Assembly: GCA_900759005.1 (NCBI GenBank)
Contig: CAAEUQ010000073.1
Coordinates: forward strand, 1-21,409
Reading direction: 5' to 3'
DNA from: Clostridia bacterium
GTDB lineage: Bacteria > Bacillota > Clostridia > Christensenellales > Aristaeellaceae
DNA: 21,409 nt
The notes below the pieces were generated by a model. That model did no database searches. It saw nothing but the letters and a program-made list of their open reading frames with translations, and was not told the origin of the DNA. The number at the start of each line of letters is the position of its first letter. The stretch's first letter is position 1. The translations under genes were made by a program, and so were the position numbers. Below are positions 1-7,740 of the stretch, one piece after another.

Positions 1-2
1 AG

Positions 3-1319
3 GAGCTGCGCCGCCCGGAGCCGCGCCCGTATTCCGCACCCGCGCCGCTGAACGAAGACGACGCCTTTTCGCGCACCTCGTACCGCCCGAACGGAGAAAC
101 GCCCGAGCAGGCGGAAAAATCGATTCACGAAGAAGCCGAGCGCGCCCAAATGGACGCGAACGACCTTTTGAAGCCCGATAAGGAAACAAATCTCGACGCA
201 TTTGATCCGCGCCCGATCGAAGTGACCGAGCAGGCGGGCATCAGCCCGGACGTAAGCGAAATCATTTCGCGCATGGAAGCCGAGCCGCAGCGCCGCTTCG
301 GCCGCCGCCGCAAAGCCGATTATGACGATTACGAGAACGCCGTTGAAGAAGAAACGCCCACTGCGCCGACGGGCAGAACCGCATCGGACGATCAGGAGGG
401 CGTGTTCGAGGATCTGGACGACGAGGAAATGGACGAGCTGCGCCATCCCGCATTCGGCATGAAGCAGGTCGTGCGCGCGGCGATCGCGCTGATCATTGCT
501 GCGGCGGTATTCGTCGGCGTGGTCTATTGGGTGCGCTACGTCCGCTCGAATCAGACGAACACGCCGATCGAAAATGTGCGCGAAACGGTTTACAATCAGG
601 GCGTTGAACTGATCAAGAAGCACGCGAGCGACGACAATCGCACGCAGGTGCTCAGCGCTTACACGTCCGCCGGAAACAGCCTGACCGCGCTGATGACCGA
701 GCTGGACAAATCCTCCGCGGAAATCACCGCGCTGCTGCCCGACGACGCGACCGACAACGAAAAGCTGTTCGGTCAGGCGCTTTCCAAGATCGAGGGCAAC
801 ATCGCGAACTGCATCACGTCCGACGCGCTGGCGCTGGCAAACAGGGATGAAACCGCGGTTGCGGAATCGAACGATCGCTGGCAGGTGGTCGACAATTCGA
901 TCACGCTTCTCCAGTCCGCCAAGAGCGCTTCGGAGCTGACCGCGATCATCAACGGCGAAAAGATCGACGTAAAGCAGGCTGAGCCGGACGCGACGCCCAC
1001 GCCGACGCCCGCGCCGAATTACAACACGCTCTCGAAGGGCGACAAGTCCAACGAGGTGCTCGATATGCAGAACCGCCTGTGGGAGCTGGGCTTCCTGCTC
1101 GACGACCGCGATGGCAATTTCGGCAGCAAGACGCAGACGGCGGTAAAGATGTTCCAGCAGCAGGCAGGTCTTCCGATCACCGGCATCGCGGACGGCGAAA
1201 CGCTCGCGCGCCTGTACGCGGACGACGCGCCGCGCACGGCGATGGCACAGGCGACCGCTCAGGTCAGCACGACCACCATTGCGCCCGAAACGACCGACGC
1301 GCCGACTGCGGCAGAATAA
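3..1319 (+). CDS. Membrane-anchored protein with C-terminal peptidoglycan-binding domain (5' partial)
   Basis: The reading frame is open to the left edge of the window, so the true start lies upstream; the ATG at 150 is internal and has no good ribosome site. About 438 residues are visible. The first ~150 are acidic, proline-rich and probably cytoplasmic. One transmembrane helix follows (visible residues ~156-177, VVRAAIALIIAAAVFVGVVYW), then a helical extracellular region, a TPTPTPAP linker, and a C-terminal PG_binding_1 domain (visible residues ~339-406; landmarks GDKSNEVLDMQNRLWELGFL, GNFGSKTQTAVKMFQ and LPITGIADGETLARLY). The domain family binds peptidoglycan, which suggests a type II membrane protein touching the wall. 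No catalytic domain is visible, so its function is unknown. It ends before a hairpin terminator, which separates it from the HAD gene. Confidence 0.8.
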   Translation, partial: ELRRPEPRPYSAPAPLNEDDAFSRTSYRPNGETPEQAEKSIHEEAERAQMDANDLLKPDKETNLDAFDPRPIEVTEQAGISPDVSEIISRMEAEPQRRFGRRRKADYDDYENAVEEETPTAPTGRTASDDQEGVFEDLDDEEMDELRHPAFGMKQVVRAAIALIIAAAVFVGVVYWVRYVRSNQTNTPIENVRETVYNQGVELIKKHASDDNRTQVLSAYTSAGNSLTALMTELDKSSAEITALLPDDATDNEKLFGQALSKIEGNIANCITSDALALANRDETAVAESNDRWQVVDNSITLLQSAKSASELTAIINGEKIDVKQAEPDATPTPTPAPNYNTLSKGDKSNEVLDMQNRLWELGFLLDDRDGNFGSKTQTAVKMFQQQAGLPITGIADGETLARLYADDAPRTAMAQATAQVSTTTIAPETTDAPTAAE

Positions 1320-1330
1320 CCATTCATCAG

Positions 1331-1362
1331 GAGCGATTCCACCAATGCGGGATCGCTCTTTT
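1331..1362 (+). terminator. Intrinsic terminator after the peptidoglycan-binding gene
   Basis: GAGCGATTCC (1331-1340) pairs with GGGATCGCTC (1349-1358) with one G.U pair, followed by TTTT. It lies 11 bases after the stop codon and 26 bases before the next start. Confidence 0.75.
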
Positions 1363-1387
1363 CGCAATTCAAAAAGGAGAATGACGC

Positions 1388-2296
1388 ATGGAGAAACCGA
1401 TCGTAGCGCTGATTTATGATTTCGACAAGACGCTTTCCCCGAAGGATATGCAGGAATATTCGTTCCTGCCGGGCATTCGCGTGGATCCCGACAAATTCTG
1501 GGGGCTCTGCCGCGATTTCGCGGAGGAGCATCAGATGGACGGCGTGCTCACATATATGTACCTGATGAAAAAAATGGCGCAGGGCGAGCTGGATCTCTCG
1601 CGCGAAAAGCTGAACGAGCTGGGACGCGACGTGGCGTTCTTCCCCGGCGTGGAAAGCTGGTTTGATCGAATCAATCGAATCGGCGAAGCAAGCGGCGTTC
1701 AGGTGGAGCACTATATCATTTCCTCCGGGCTTACGGACATCATTCGCGGCTCGGCAATCGGCAATCAGTTCAAGGTGGTCTTCGCCGCCTCGTTCTGTTA
1801 CGATGCGGCGGGGCAGCCCGTCTGGCCGTCCATGACCGTCAATTATACGAACAAGACGCAATACCTTTTCCGAATCAACAAGGGCATTCTCGACGTAACG
1901 AACGACCGCGACCTGAACGCGTTTACGCCGGAATATATGCGCCGCGTGCCGTTTACGAACATGATTTACATCGGCGACGGTTTAACCGACGTGCCCTGCA
2001 TGAAGATGACGAAGCAGAAGGGCGGCTATTCGATCGTCGTTCACGCGCCGGGGCAGACCGAAACCGCGGACGATATGCTGCTACAGGGGCGCGCGGACTT
2101 CTCCTGCGTAGCCGATTACCGCGAAAACAGCGAAATCGAGCAGGTGGTCACGCTTCTGATGCGCCGAATTCTGGCAACCAGCGACCTGTCCTATTATCAC
2201 GCGCGTCAGATTCAGAAAGCCCACGCCCGCCGCGGCGAACAGACCCCGCTGAACATCCCCCTCCGCGGCGGTCTGATCGAAGAAGCGCCGGAATAA
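1388..2296 (+). CDS. HAD-superfamily phosphatase (phosphoserine-phosphatase-like)
   Basis: A 302-residue cytoplasmic protein without a signal peptide. HAD motif I is DFDKT at residues 11-15 (nucleophile D11, acid/base D13), motif II is probably the SSG in IISSGLTDIIRG (~residues 111-122), and motif IV is GDGLTD at 196-201. The large insert between motifs I and II (residues ~20-100) would form a helical cap, as in the HAD-IB / phosphoserine phosphatase-like group (PF12710). It should hydrolyse a phosphomonoester in a Mg-dependent way; the substrate cannot be read from the sequence. The ATG is preceded by AAGGAG at 1373-1378. It appears monocistronic, with a terminator before it and a hairpin after it. 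Confidence 0.85.
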   Translation: MEKPIVALIYDFDKTLSPKDMQEYSFLPGIRVDPDKFWGLCRDFAEEHQMDGVLTYMYLMKKMAQGELDLSREKLNELGRDVAFFPGVESWFDRINRIGEASGVQVEHYIISSGLTDIIRGSAIGNQFKVVFAASFCYDAAGQPVWPSMTVNYTNKTQYLFRINKGILDVTNDRDLNAFTPEYMRRVPFTNMIYIGDGLTDVPCMKMTKQKGGYSIVVHAPGQTETADDMLLQGRADFSCVADYRENSEIEQVVTLLMRRILATSDLSYYHARQIQKAHARRGEQTPLNIPLRGGLIEEAPE

Positions 2297-2305
2297 AAGC
2301 ATTCC

Positions 2306-2335
2306 ACCCGCCGAAAAGATTCCTTTGCGGCGGGT
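2306..2335 (+). terminator. Hairpin after the HAD gene, probable terminator
   Basis: ACCCGCCG (2306-2313) pairs with CGGCGGGT (2328-2335), with a further AAAG/CTTT inner stem. The tail (ACTTATT) is only moderately T-rich, so termination strength is uncertain. Confidence 0.55.
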
Positions 2336-2451
2336 ACTTATTGGCACATCGCCTCTCGATCACTGCGCAGTTTGCCTTTTCATGTCGATTGGCACACCGC
2401 GCAATTCATTCGACAGCGTTTTCTCGCAAATACTCCTTCCATGACAAAAGC

Positions 2452-2481
2452 AACCGCCGCAGAACAATCTCTGCGGCGGTT
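2452..2481 (-). terminator. Intrinsic terminator for the metallo-beta-lactamase gene
   Basis: AACCGCCGCAG (2452-2462) pairs perfectly with CTGCGGCGGTT (2471-2481). On the minus strand it is followed by GCTTTTG. It lies just past the stop codon of the minus-strand gene ending at 2490. Confidence 0.75.
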
Positions 2482-2489
2482 AAAGGGAT

Positions 2490-3287
2490 TCAGTATTCAA
2501 TCACCGTTTCGGGCATTGCCCATTCTACGGGGATTGTCAGGCGCTTTTTCGCTTCCTCGATTGCGCCGGCGCGCTTGGGTTCATAGGTGTGCGTCAAAAT
2601 CAGGCGGCGGACATTCGCTTCCGTCGCGACGCGGGCGGCTTCAATCGCGCTGGAATGGCGGCAGGTGGTATCCGCAATCGGCGGAACGGGGCCTGCGCCG
2701 AACGACGCTTCATGCACGAGCGCATCCGCATTCGCAAAGAATTTGCCGAATTCGGGGCGATATTTCGTGTCGCCCGTGAATCCGATCACCTTGCCGTTTT
2801 CGCGGTTCGTGAACCGATAGCAAAGTCCCGGCACCGCATGATCGGAATTCATAACCTCCACATGGAACCGCGGATGCTCGTAAACGCATTCGCCCTCCAG
2901 CTCGACGAGCTTCGGCGTCTTTACGACCGCCTGCTCGAGCGATTGCGGCTGATCCATCACGATGTTCAGCGCCAGCTCTACCGCACGGCGCAGCATCGCC
3001 CGATGTCCGACGATCGTAAGATCGCTGAAATCGCCCATGCGCTTCTCCCCCGCCATGCGCACCATCCAATAGTGCAGAAACGGCGCGAGGCCCAGGCAAT
3101 GGTCGGCGTGCAGGTGCGTAAAGAAGATCGTGTTTACATTCAGCGGGTCGATTCCGGCGTTCAGCATTTGCATAATCGATGTCGAGCACGCGTCGATCAG
3201 CGCGCAATCGTCGATCAGATAGCAGGAATTGTCGTTGTGTGCGGTAACATGCCAATCGGCGGAGCCCAAAATGCGAAGCGTAGACAT
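2490..3287 (-). CDS. MBL-fold metallo-hydrolase, RNase Z-like
   Basis: A 265-residue cytoplasmic protein. The metal-binding set of the metallo-beta-lactamase fold is visible: HLHADH at residues 58-63, H150 in HAVPG, D173 in FTGDT, HEAS at 192-195, HSSA from H211 and H233 in LTHTYEP. The order HxHxDH, HAVPG, GDT, HEA, HS.A, LTH matches the ribonuclease Z (ElaC) subgroup. The protein is shorter than typical RNase Z (about 305 residues) and no flexible exosite arm can be picked out, so it may be a related phosphodiesterase rather than the tRNA 3'-processing enzyme. The ATG has AGGAGG 8-9 bases upstream. It has its own consensus promoter, whose -35 lies in the last codons of the upstream HAD gene. 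Confidence 0.85.
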   Translation of the reverse strand: MSTLRILGSADWHVTAHNDNSCYLIDDCALIDACSTSIMQMLNAGIDPLNVNTIFFTHLHADHCLGLAPFLHYWMVRMAGEKRMGDFSDLTIVGHRAMLRRAVELALNIVMDQPQSLEQAVVKTPKLVELEGECVYEHPRFHVEVMNSDHAVPGLCYRFTNRENGKVIGFTGDTKYRPEFGKFFANADALVHEASFGAGPVPPIADTTCRHSSAIEAARVATEANVRRLILTHTYEPKRAGAIEEAKKRLTIPVEWAMPETVIEY

Positions 3288-3328
3288 TTGTTTTTCCTCC
3301 TGAAATAAGCGGTATAACGGATGAAACC

Positions 3329-3357
3329 ATTATACCGCTTCGTTTTGTTTATTTCAA
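3329..3357 (-). promoter_or_regulatory. Sigma-A promoter of the MBL gene, with an overlapping palindrome
   Basis: On the minus strand TTGAAA (3357-3352), a 17-base spacer and TATAAT (3334-3329) form a near-consensus promoter. The -35 coincides with the last two sense codons of the upstream HAD gene. An 11-base inverted repeat, AAGCGGTATAA (3307-3317) and TTATACCGCTT (3330-3340), covers the -10 element. It may be an operator, or a terminator for the upstream operon, or both. Confidence 0.75.
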
Positions 3358-4179
3358 TACATTTTCCTCGAGATAAACCGCGACGCCGTCCTCCGAATTG
3401 CGCTTCGTAATCACGTCTGCGCGCTCCTTCAGCGCCGGAACCGCGTTGCCCATCGCAACCGGCGTGCCCGCCGCGTCCATGAGCTTTACGTCGTTTCCGC
3501 CATCGCCGAACGCAATCGCCTCCTCCGGCGAAATGCCCATATGCCGGCACAGCGTCTTCAGCGCGCTGCCTTTGTCGGCAAGGATGTGCGAAATCTCGAA
3601 ATTGATGCCGAGGGACGTTGAAATCTCGAATTCGCCCGTCGCCAGCAGCGGGTCGATCACGCGCTCGCGCATATCCTTCGGGCAATCGAACACGCTGATC
3701 TTTTCAAGCCCCGGCGCGCCCTGATCGAAAAATTCGTGAATATCGTCCACGACGATACCCTTGCCCCCGCCCAGATATTCGCGATGCCACGGCGCTTTCA
3801 GCCGCGCGGGCCACTGAAGCCAACGCTCGCGATCCATGAGAATATCGTCCTTCACGAACCATTCCGTAAGGCAGTTCGTCGGCTCGATATATTCCCACGC
3901 CTGCCGCGCGAGACGCTCGGGCAGATACGCGGTAAAGATATGTTCGCCGGTCTTCAGATCGATGCACGATCCGCCGTTGCTGGTAATCGCGTAATCAAAT
4001 TCCAGCTCCTCCACTGCCTTCGGCAGCACGCAAAGCACGCGCCCCGTGCAGGCGCAGAGCTTGATTCCCTGCGCCCGAAGCGCCTTCATCGCCGCGCGGT
4101 TGCGCTCGCTTACCGTGAAATGATCATCCTCCAGAAGCGTTCCGTCGAGATCCGTTACAAATAGTTTGGGATGAATCAT
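3349..4179 (-). CDS. Cof-type HAD-IIB hydrolase
   Basis: A 276-residue cytoplasmic phosphatase of the Cof/HAD-IIB type. Motif I is DLDGT at residues 10-14, motif II lies near ACTGR (43-47), the motif III lysine is K203 in ADKGSAL, and motif IV is GDGGND at 225-230 followed by KLMDAAG and the family signature VAMGNAVPALK. Family members dephosphorylate sugar phosphates and related small molecules. The start codon directly follows the TAA of the upstream permease gene with no gap and no strong ribosome site of its own, so translation is probably coupled. Its place as last gene of an ABC importer operon suggests it acts on the imported solute or a product of it (inference). Confidence 0.88.
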   Translation of the reverse strand: MIHPKLFVTDLDGTLLEDDHFTVSERNRAAMKALRAQGIKLCACTGRVLCVLPKAVEELEFDYAITSNGGSCIDLKTGEHIFTAYLPERLARQAWEYIEPTNCLTEWFVKDDILMDRERWLQWPARLKAPWHREYLGGGKGIVVDDIHEFFDQGAPGLEKISVFDCPKDMRERVIDPLLATGEFEISTSLGINFEISHILADKGSALKTLCRHMGISPEEAIAFGDGGNDVKLMDAAGTPVAMGNAVPALKERADVITKRNSEDGVAVYLEENVLK

Positions 4180-5043
4180 TTATTTCATTGCCGCCTTCGT
4201 AAATCCGCTGAGCATATGCTTCTGGAACAGTGCAAACACGATGAATACCGGAATGACCGAAAGCAGCACGCCCGCCATGATCTGATGATAGTTGTTGGTG
4301 ATTTCGCCGCCATAGGACGTGCGCAGTTTCTGGATACCGACGGTCAGCAGGTACATATTCTGTTCCTTGATGATGACCTTCGGCCAGAAATAGTTGTTCC
4401 AGCCGCCCATGAACGCCGTCAGCGCAACGGTAATCACCGTAGGCTTGCACATCGGCACCATGATGCGGAAGATCGTTCCAAATTTGCCCATGCCGTCGAC
4501 ATGCGCGGCTTCGATATAGCTGTCGTCGATCGTCATGAACGCCTGGCGCAGCAGGAAGATCGTGTACGACGATACGCAGCCCGCAATCCAGATGCCCCAA
4601 TAGGTATTCATCAGACCCACGCGGGCGATCACGATATACAGCGGGATGAACGTGACCTGCAGCGGGATCATCATCGCGCCCAGCACGACGATGAACAGGA
4701 AATGCTTGCCGTGGAAGCGGCCCTTTGAGAACGCATATGCCGCCATGATGCCCAGGATCAGCTCGCTCGCCATCTGCATCGCGGTAACGACCGCGGTATT
4801 GATCATATACCTGAAGAACGGCACGCTGTCAATGACGTAGTTGAAGTTCTGGAACTGCATCTTCGCCGGCCAGAACACGAGCTTCGCGCCCATCGTTTCC
4901 GCCTCGGTCTTCAGCGCCGTCGAAACCATCCAGAACAGCGGGAACACCATGATCACCGTGATGATCACGGCGAGAATCGTGCGGATGACCGTGCCAACCG
5001 TCAGCGGCGCGCGCAGCTGGCGGGGATAAGATTTCTTTGCCAT
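4180..5043 (-). CDS. Carbohydrate-type ABC transporter permease, MalG/UgpE-like
   Basis: A 287-residue inner-membrane protein with six predicted membrane segments, the first at about residues 19-41. The cytoplasmic EAA loop that contacts the ATPase is visible at 178-197 (EAAHVDGMGKFGTIFRIMVP). The typical MalG-type phrases FPLFWMVSTALKTEAE and PLQVTFIPLYIVIARVGLMN are present. It pairs with the MalF-type permease encoded 13 bases upstream; its ribosome site AAGGAGG overlaps that gene's stop codon. The family imports sugars, oligosaccharides or glycerol phosphates. No ATPase gene is in the operon, so a shared MsmX/UgpC-type ATPase elsewhere is expected. Confidence 0.9.
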   Translation of the reverse strand: MAKKSYPRQLRAPLTVGTVIRTILAVIITVIMVFPLFWMVSTALKTEAETMGAKLVFWPAKMQFQNFNYVIDSVPFFRYMINTAVVTAMQMASELILGIMAAYAFSKGRFHGKHFLFIVVLGAMMIPLQVTFIPLYIVIARVGLMNTYWGIWIAGCVSSYTIFLLRQAFMTIDDSYIEAAHVDGMGKFGTIFRIMVPMCKPTVITVALTAFMGGWNNYFWPKVIIKEQNMYLLTVGIQKLRTSYGGEITNNYHQIMAGVLLSVIPVFIVFALFQKHMLSGFTKAAMK

Positions 5044-5056
5044 TTCGCTCGCCTCC

Positions 5057-6004
5057 TTACGCCTCGTAGTGGACGTTCTTGTTCGTAATCCGCATCGTGG
5101 ACGCGGTGATGATCAGCAGAATCACGAAGAACAGCAGCGCGACAACGCTCGCGCGGTCGAGCCGGTTATCGTCGAACGCCAGACGGTAAATGTAGTAAAC
5201 CATAACCTCCGTCTTCTGGCGCGGGCCGCCGCCGGTCATGACGTCGACCGACTGATAGACCTTCATGGAGCTGATGAACGTGGTGATGAACAAAAACAGA
5301 GTCGTCGGCGAAAGCAGCGGCAGCGTGATATAGCGGAACTGCTGAACGCCGGTTGCGCCATCGAGCGAGGACGCTTCGTAATAATCCTTCGAAATGCCCA
5401 GCAGCGCGGAGAGGTAAATCATCATGCAATAGCCGATGCCGTGCCAGCCGGTCAGAATCAGAATCGTAACCAGCGCCATATTGCCGTCGCCCAACCAGTT
5501 GATATGATTGCTCACGCCGACCCACTCGAGCATTTTATTGACCACGCCGTAATCGGTATTGAACATCCACAGGAAGATGATGCCGCACGTGGACATCGCA
5601 ATATAGCGCGGCATGAAGATCAGCGCGCGCATCGCGGCGAACGGCTTCGTCAGGCGCTTAAACAGATGCGCCAGCGCAAGGCCGAATCCAAGATCGATCA
5701 GGATGTTGAAGAACGTATAAATGAACGTCACCTTCAGCGAATTGCCGAGGTATTTCACCGAGGTCTTCGCCGTAAACAGCCACTGCCAGTTCTTCATGCC
5801 GACATAGCTGTATTCGCGGCTGGTCAGTCGCCAGTCGGTGAAGCTGATTCGGATCAGCTCGGCGATCGGATAATACGTGATCAGCACCAGCAGCAGAACC
5901 GCCGGCAGCGCCATCAGAAAATCCGACCAGTAATAACGTTCCGGACGCAGCGTAATCGTATGATTGCCGACGGTCATGCTGCGCCCCTTCTTGTGTTTGA
6001 ACAT
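5057..6004 (-). CDS. Carbohydrate-type ABC transporter permease, MalF/UgpA-like
   Basis: A 315-residue inner-membrane protein. The frame is open well upstream, to about 6301, but that extension overlaps the binding-protein gene and is not protein-like. The ATG at 6004 was chosen because AAGGAG sits 9 bases before it. Six membrane segments are predicted (first ~29-50, MALPAVLLLVLITYYPIAEL). YYPIAELIRISFTDW and the EAA loop EASSLDGATG (210-219) followed by ITLPLLSP are family hallmarks. The C-terminal VDVMTGGGP motif (253-261) is typical of sugar permeases. It forms the translocation pore with the downstream permease. It lies after a terminator hairpin, so it is probably expressed at a lower level than the binding protein. 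Confidence 0.9.
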   Translation of the reverse strand: MFKHKKGRSMTVGNHTITLRPERYYWSDFLMALPAVLLLVLITYYPIAELIRISFTDWRLTSREYSYVGMKNWQWLFTAKTSVKYLGNSLKVTFIYTFFNILIDLGFGLALAHLFKRLTKPFAAMRALIFMPRYIAMSTCGIIFLWMFNTDYGVVNKMLEWVGVSNHINWLGDGNMALVTILILTGWHGIGYCMMIYLSALLGISKDYYEASSLDGATGVQQFRYITLPLLSPTTLFLFITTFISSMKVYQSVDVMTGGGPRQKTEVMVYYIYRLAFDDNRLDRASVVALLFFVILLIITASTMRITNKNVHYEA

Positions 6005-6098
6005 GGTTTTCAACTCCTTGAGCATTCTTGGCGCGATATTCGCCCAGAGCTCGTGCTTCGACGCATCCCGATTCACGAGCTCCAAACGACATTTCATG

Positions 6099-6126
6099 AA
6101 AAGTCCGGAGACGGTTGCCCGTCTCC
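6099..6126 (-). terminator. Intra-operon terminator between binding protein and permeases
   Basis: On the minus strand GGAGACGG pairs with CCGTCTCC (8 bp, 4-base loop; plus positions 6119-6126 and 6107-6114), followed by ACTTTT. It sits between the binding-protein stop (6153) and the permease start (6004). Partial termination here is a common way to make more binding protein than permease. Confidence 0.75.
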
Positions 6127-6152
6127 AGACCTCGAAACGAATGGCCTCTTCC

Positions 6153-7454
6153 TTATGCATCCGCCAGCGTGTCGTTGATTTCCTCGCACATCGCTTCCCA
6201 GGAGGATTCAACGTCTTCGCCGTTGACCATGATATCGACCATGTAGTTCTCGAAGATGTCGCCGCACTTGTCGAACAGGGGGTGCTTCGTCTTCGCAACA
6301 TAGCTGTTCAGGTCGATCACGGCCGTCTCGGGCAGCTTCTCGAGCAGCTCCGCATACGCCTCGGCGTACGCCGGATCCGTGGAAGCGGACTGACGGGTGA
6401 CATAGTAAGAAGAAACGGTCGCCCACTCGAGCTGGTGCGCCGGAGCGGTCAGGTAAGAAGCGAGCAGGAACGCCGCATTCTTCTGCGCCTGGGTGTTGCA
6501 ATCGCAGCTGGGGATGATCAGGGTCGCGCCGGCAACGAACTGATAGTTCGTCTTGTCCGCGGGCTGGTTCGCCATACCAACTTCGAAGGTCAGGCCGTTT
6601 TCGCCGGCTTCCGCCTTCGCCTTGTAGGACGCGTACAGAGAAGAGGTGTACAGCAGGGACGCGGTTTCGCCGGAGGTGAAATCGAGCATCATGGTGTTGC
6701 CGACGTCGGTGTTGATCCACTTGATGTAGCCCGCGTCAACCCACTCGCGCAGCTGCTTGGCAAGGTTCAGGCCCTCTTCGCAGTCCAGACCGGTGGTGTT
6801 GGTTTCGGTGTCGATCATGTACGCGCCAACGTTGCAGAACATGCAGTAGAAGTACGCGTTATCCGTGCCGTGCACTTCGAGAACCGTCTTGCCGGTGGCG
6901 TCGTAAACGGTCTTCAGGAAGTCGCCCATCTCGGACAGCTGGGTCGGGAAGGTCACGCCCAGATCGTTCAGCAGGGTCTTGTTGTAGTAGAAGATCTGAC
7001 CGGACTGGCCGAAGGGCAGCGCGGTCTGCATTCCGTCGTTGTTCATCGCGGCGGTCATGCCCGGATAGAAGTCGTCGAAATTGATCGCATCCGGGAACGC
7101 GGCGATGTAATCATTCAGATCCTCGACCACGTGGTCGGCAGCGTAGCTGGTCAGACGCGGAACATTGATGACGCACAGCGCCGGAACGCCGACGCCCGCC
7201 GCATTCGCGCTCGCAAGCTCGGTATGGATGTCGTTGTAGCCGCCGATGTACTGGGCGTTGACCTTGATGTAGGGGTACTCGGTCTGGAACGCTTCGATCT
7301 GCTTGGTAAGCACCGCTTCATCGTCGCCGTTGAAGGAATGCCAGAAGGTGATCTCGGTGGTCGTGTCGGTCGGGATGGTGGGGTCGATTTCCGCAAACGC
7401 AGCGCCCGTCAGGAGCATCAGCGCCGCAAGAACCAGAGCAAGCAGCTTTTTCAT
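6153..7454 (-). CDS. Extracellular solute-binding protein, family 1 (UgpB/MalE-like)
   Basis: A 433-residue exported protein. The signal peptide is MKKLLALVLAALMLLTGAAF followed by A21, with a likely signal peptidase I cut at AFA|E. No lipobox cysteine is present, which is unusual for a monoderm binding protein. The mature N-terminus has the family signature EITFWHSFNGDDEAVL, followed by YPYIKVNAQYIGGYNDI, LPFGQSGQIFYYNK and a C-terminal helical lobe. FWHS...G...Y.GGY resembles UgpB-type glycerol phosphate/glycerophosphodiester binding proteins, but many family-1 sugar-binding proteins share this. It is the first gene of a four-gene operon (binding protein, two permeases, HAD). The start has GGAGAG about 11 bases upstream. 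It is probably controlled by the divergent LacI-family regulator. Confidence 0.9.
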   Translation of the reverse strand: MKKLLALVLAALMLLTGAAFAEIDPTIPTDTTTEITFWHSFNGDDEAVLTKQIEAFQTEYPYIKVNAQYIGGYNDIHTELASANAAGVGVPALCVINVPRLTSYAADHVVEDLNDYIAAFPDAINFDDFYPGMTAAMNNDGMQTALPFGQSGQIFYYNKTLLNDLGVTFPTQLSEMGDFLKTVYDATGKTVLEVHGTDNAYFYCMFCNVGAYMIDTETNTTGLDCEEGLNLAKQLREWVDAGYIKWINTDVGNTMMLDFTSGETASLLYTSSLYASYKAKAEAGENGLTFEVGMANQPADKTNYQFVAGATLIIPSCDCNTQAQKNAAFLLASYLTAPAHQLEWATVSSYYVTRQSASTDPAYAEAYAELLEKLPETAVIDLNSYVAKTKHPLFDKCGDIFENYMVDIMVNGEDVESSWEAMCEEINDTLADA

Positions 7455-7520
7455 TTGGGTTTTCTCTCCTTATCTCTTTTTTTCCGCGCCTTGCGGCACG
7501 GTTGGAAACGGTTTTGCGCA

Positions 7521-7538
7521 GTGCTAAATATTTACCAC
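7521..7538. promoter_or_regulatory. Near-perfect 18-bp palindrome, candidate operator
   Basis: GTGCTAAATATTTACCAC is an inverted repeat with one mismatched pair. It lies about 25-42 bases downstream of the predicted start of the ABC operon transcript. A related half, TGCTAAATTTTTA, lies on the minus strand at 7661-7673 next to the LacI gene's promoter, so these may be paired operators for the regulator. A second, odd-centred AAACGGTTT-type site, the style bound by many LacI-family proteins, is at 7506-7514. Confidence 0.45.
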
Positions 7539-7568
7539 GTTTTTTATCAGCGCCGCGCTACGTCTAAC

Positions 7569-7597
7569 ATTATAGGCGAATAACGGCAGGTTGTCAA
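7569..7597 (-). promoter_or_regulatory. Consensus sigma-A promoter of the ABC importer operon
   Basis: On the minus strand TTGACA (7597-7592), a 17-base spacer and TATAAT (7574-7569) match the consensus in all 12 positions. Transcription should start near 7562, giving a leader of roughly 108 bases containing the palindrome at 7521-7538. Confidence 0.88.
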
Positions 7598-7682
7598 CCG
7601 CATTCCGCCAATATTTTTTCATTTTTCCTGAATTATTGTGTTTTTGCCCCGATGCGAGAATTAAAAATTTAGCAATTCAGTA

Positions 7683-7710
7683 TTGCATTTTTTCTCCAAA
7701 CGTGTATAAT
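7683..7710 (+). promoter_or_regulatory. Promoter of the LacI-family regulator gene
   Basis: TTGCAT (7683-7688), a 16-base spacer and TATAAT (7705-7710). The predicted transcript start is near 7717, only about 24 bases before the TTG start codon. Confidence 0.7.
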
Positions 7711-7740
7711 ATAGACAACCCCATTCAAGGAGGAAGGTCT

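Noticed and set aside
2341..2400. Direct repeat TTGGCACAtCGC / TTGGCACAcCGC
   Set aside because: Two 12-base near copies 48 bases apart in a short intergenic region with no further structure; could be chance.
6005..6301. N-terminal extension of the MalF-type permease to 6301
   Set aside because: The extension overlaps the binding-protein gene, contains the terminator hairpin and is not like any permease N-terminus; the ATG at 6004 has AAGGAG 9 bases upstream.
5964..7583. Long plus-strand frame over the solute-binding protein gene
   Set aside because: Antisense to a clear binding-protein gene; it would also run through the permease start and the operon promoter.
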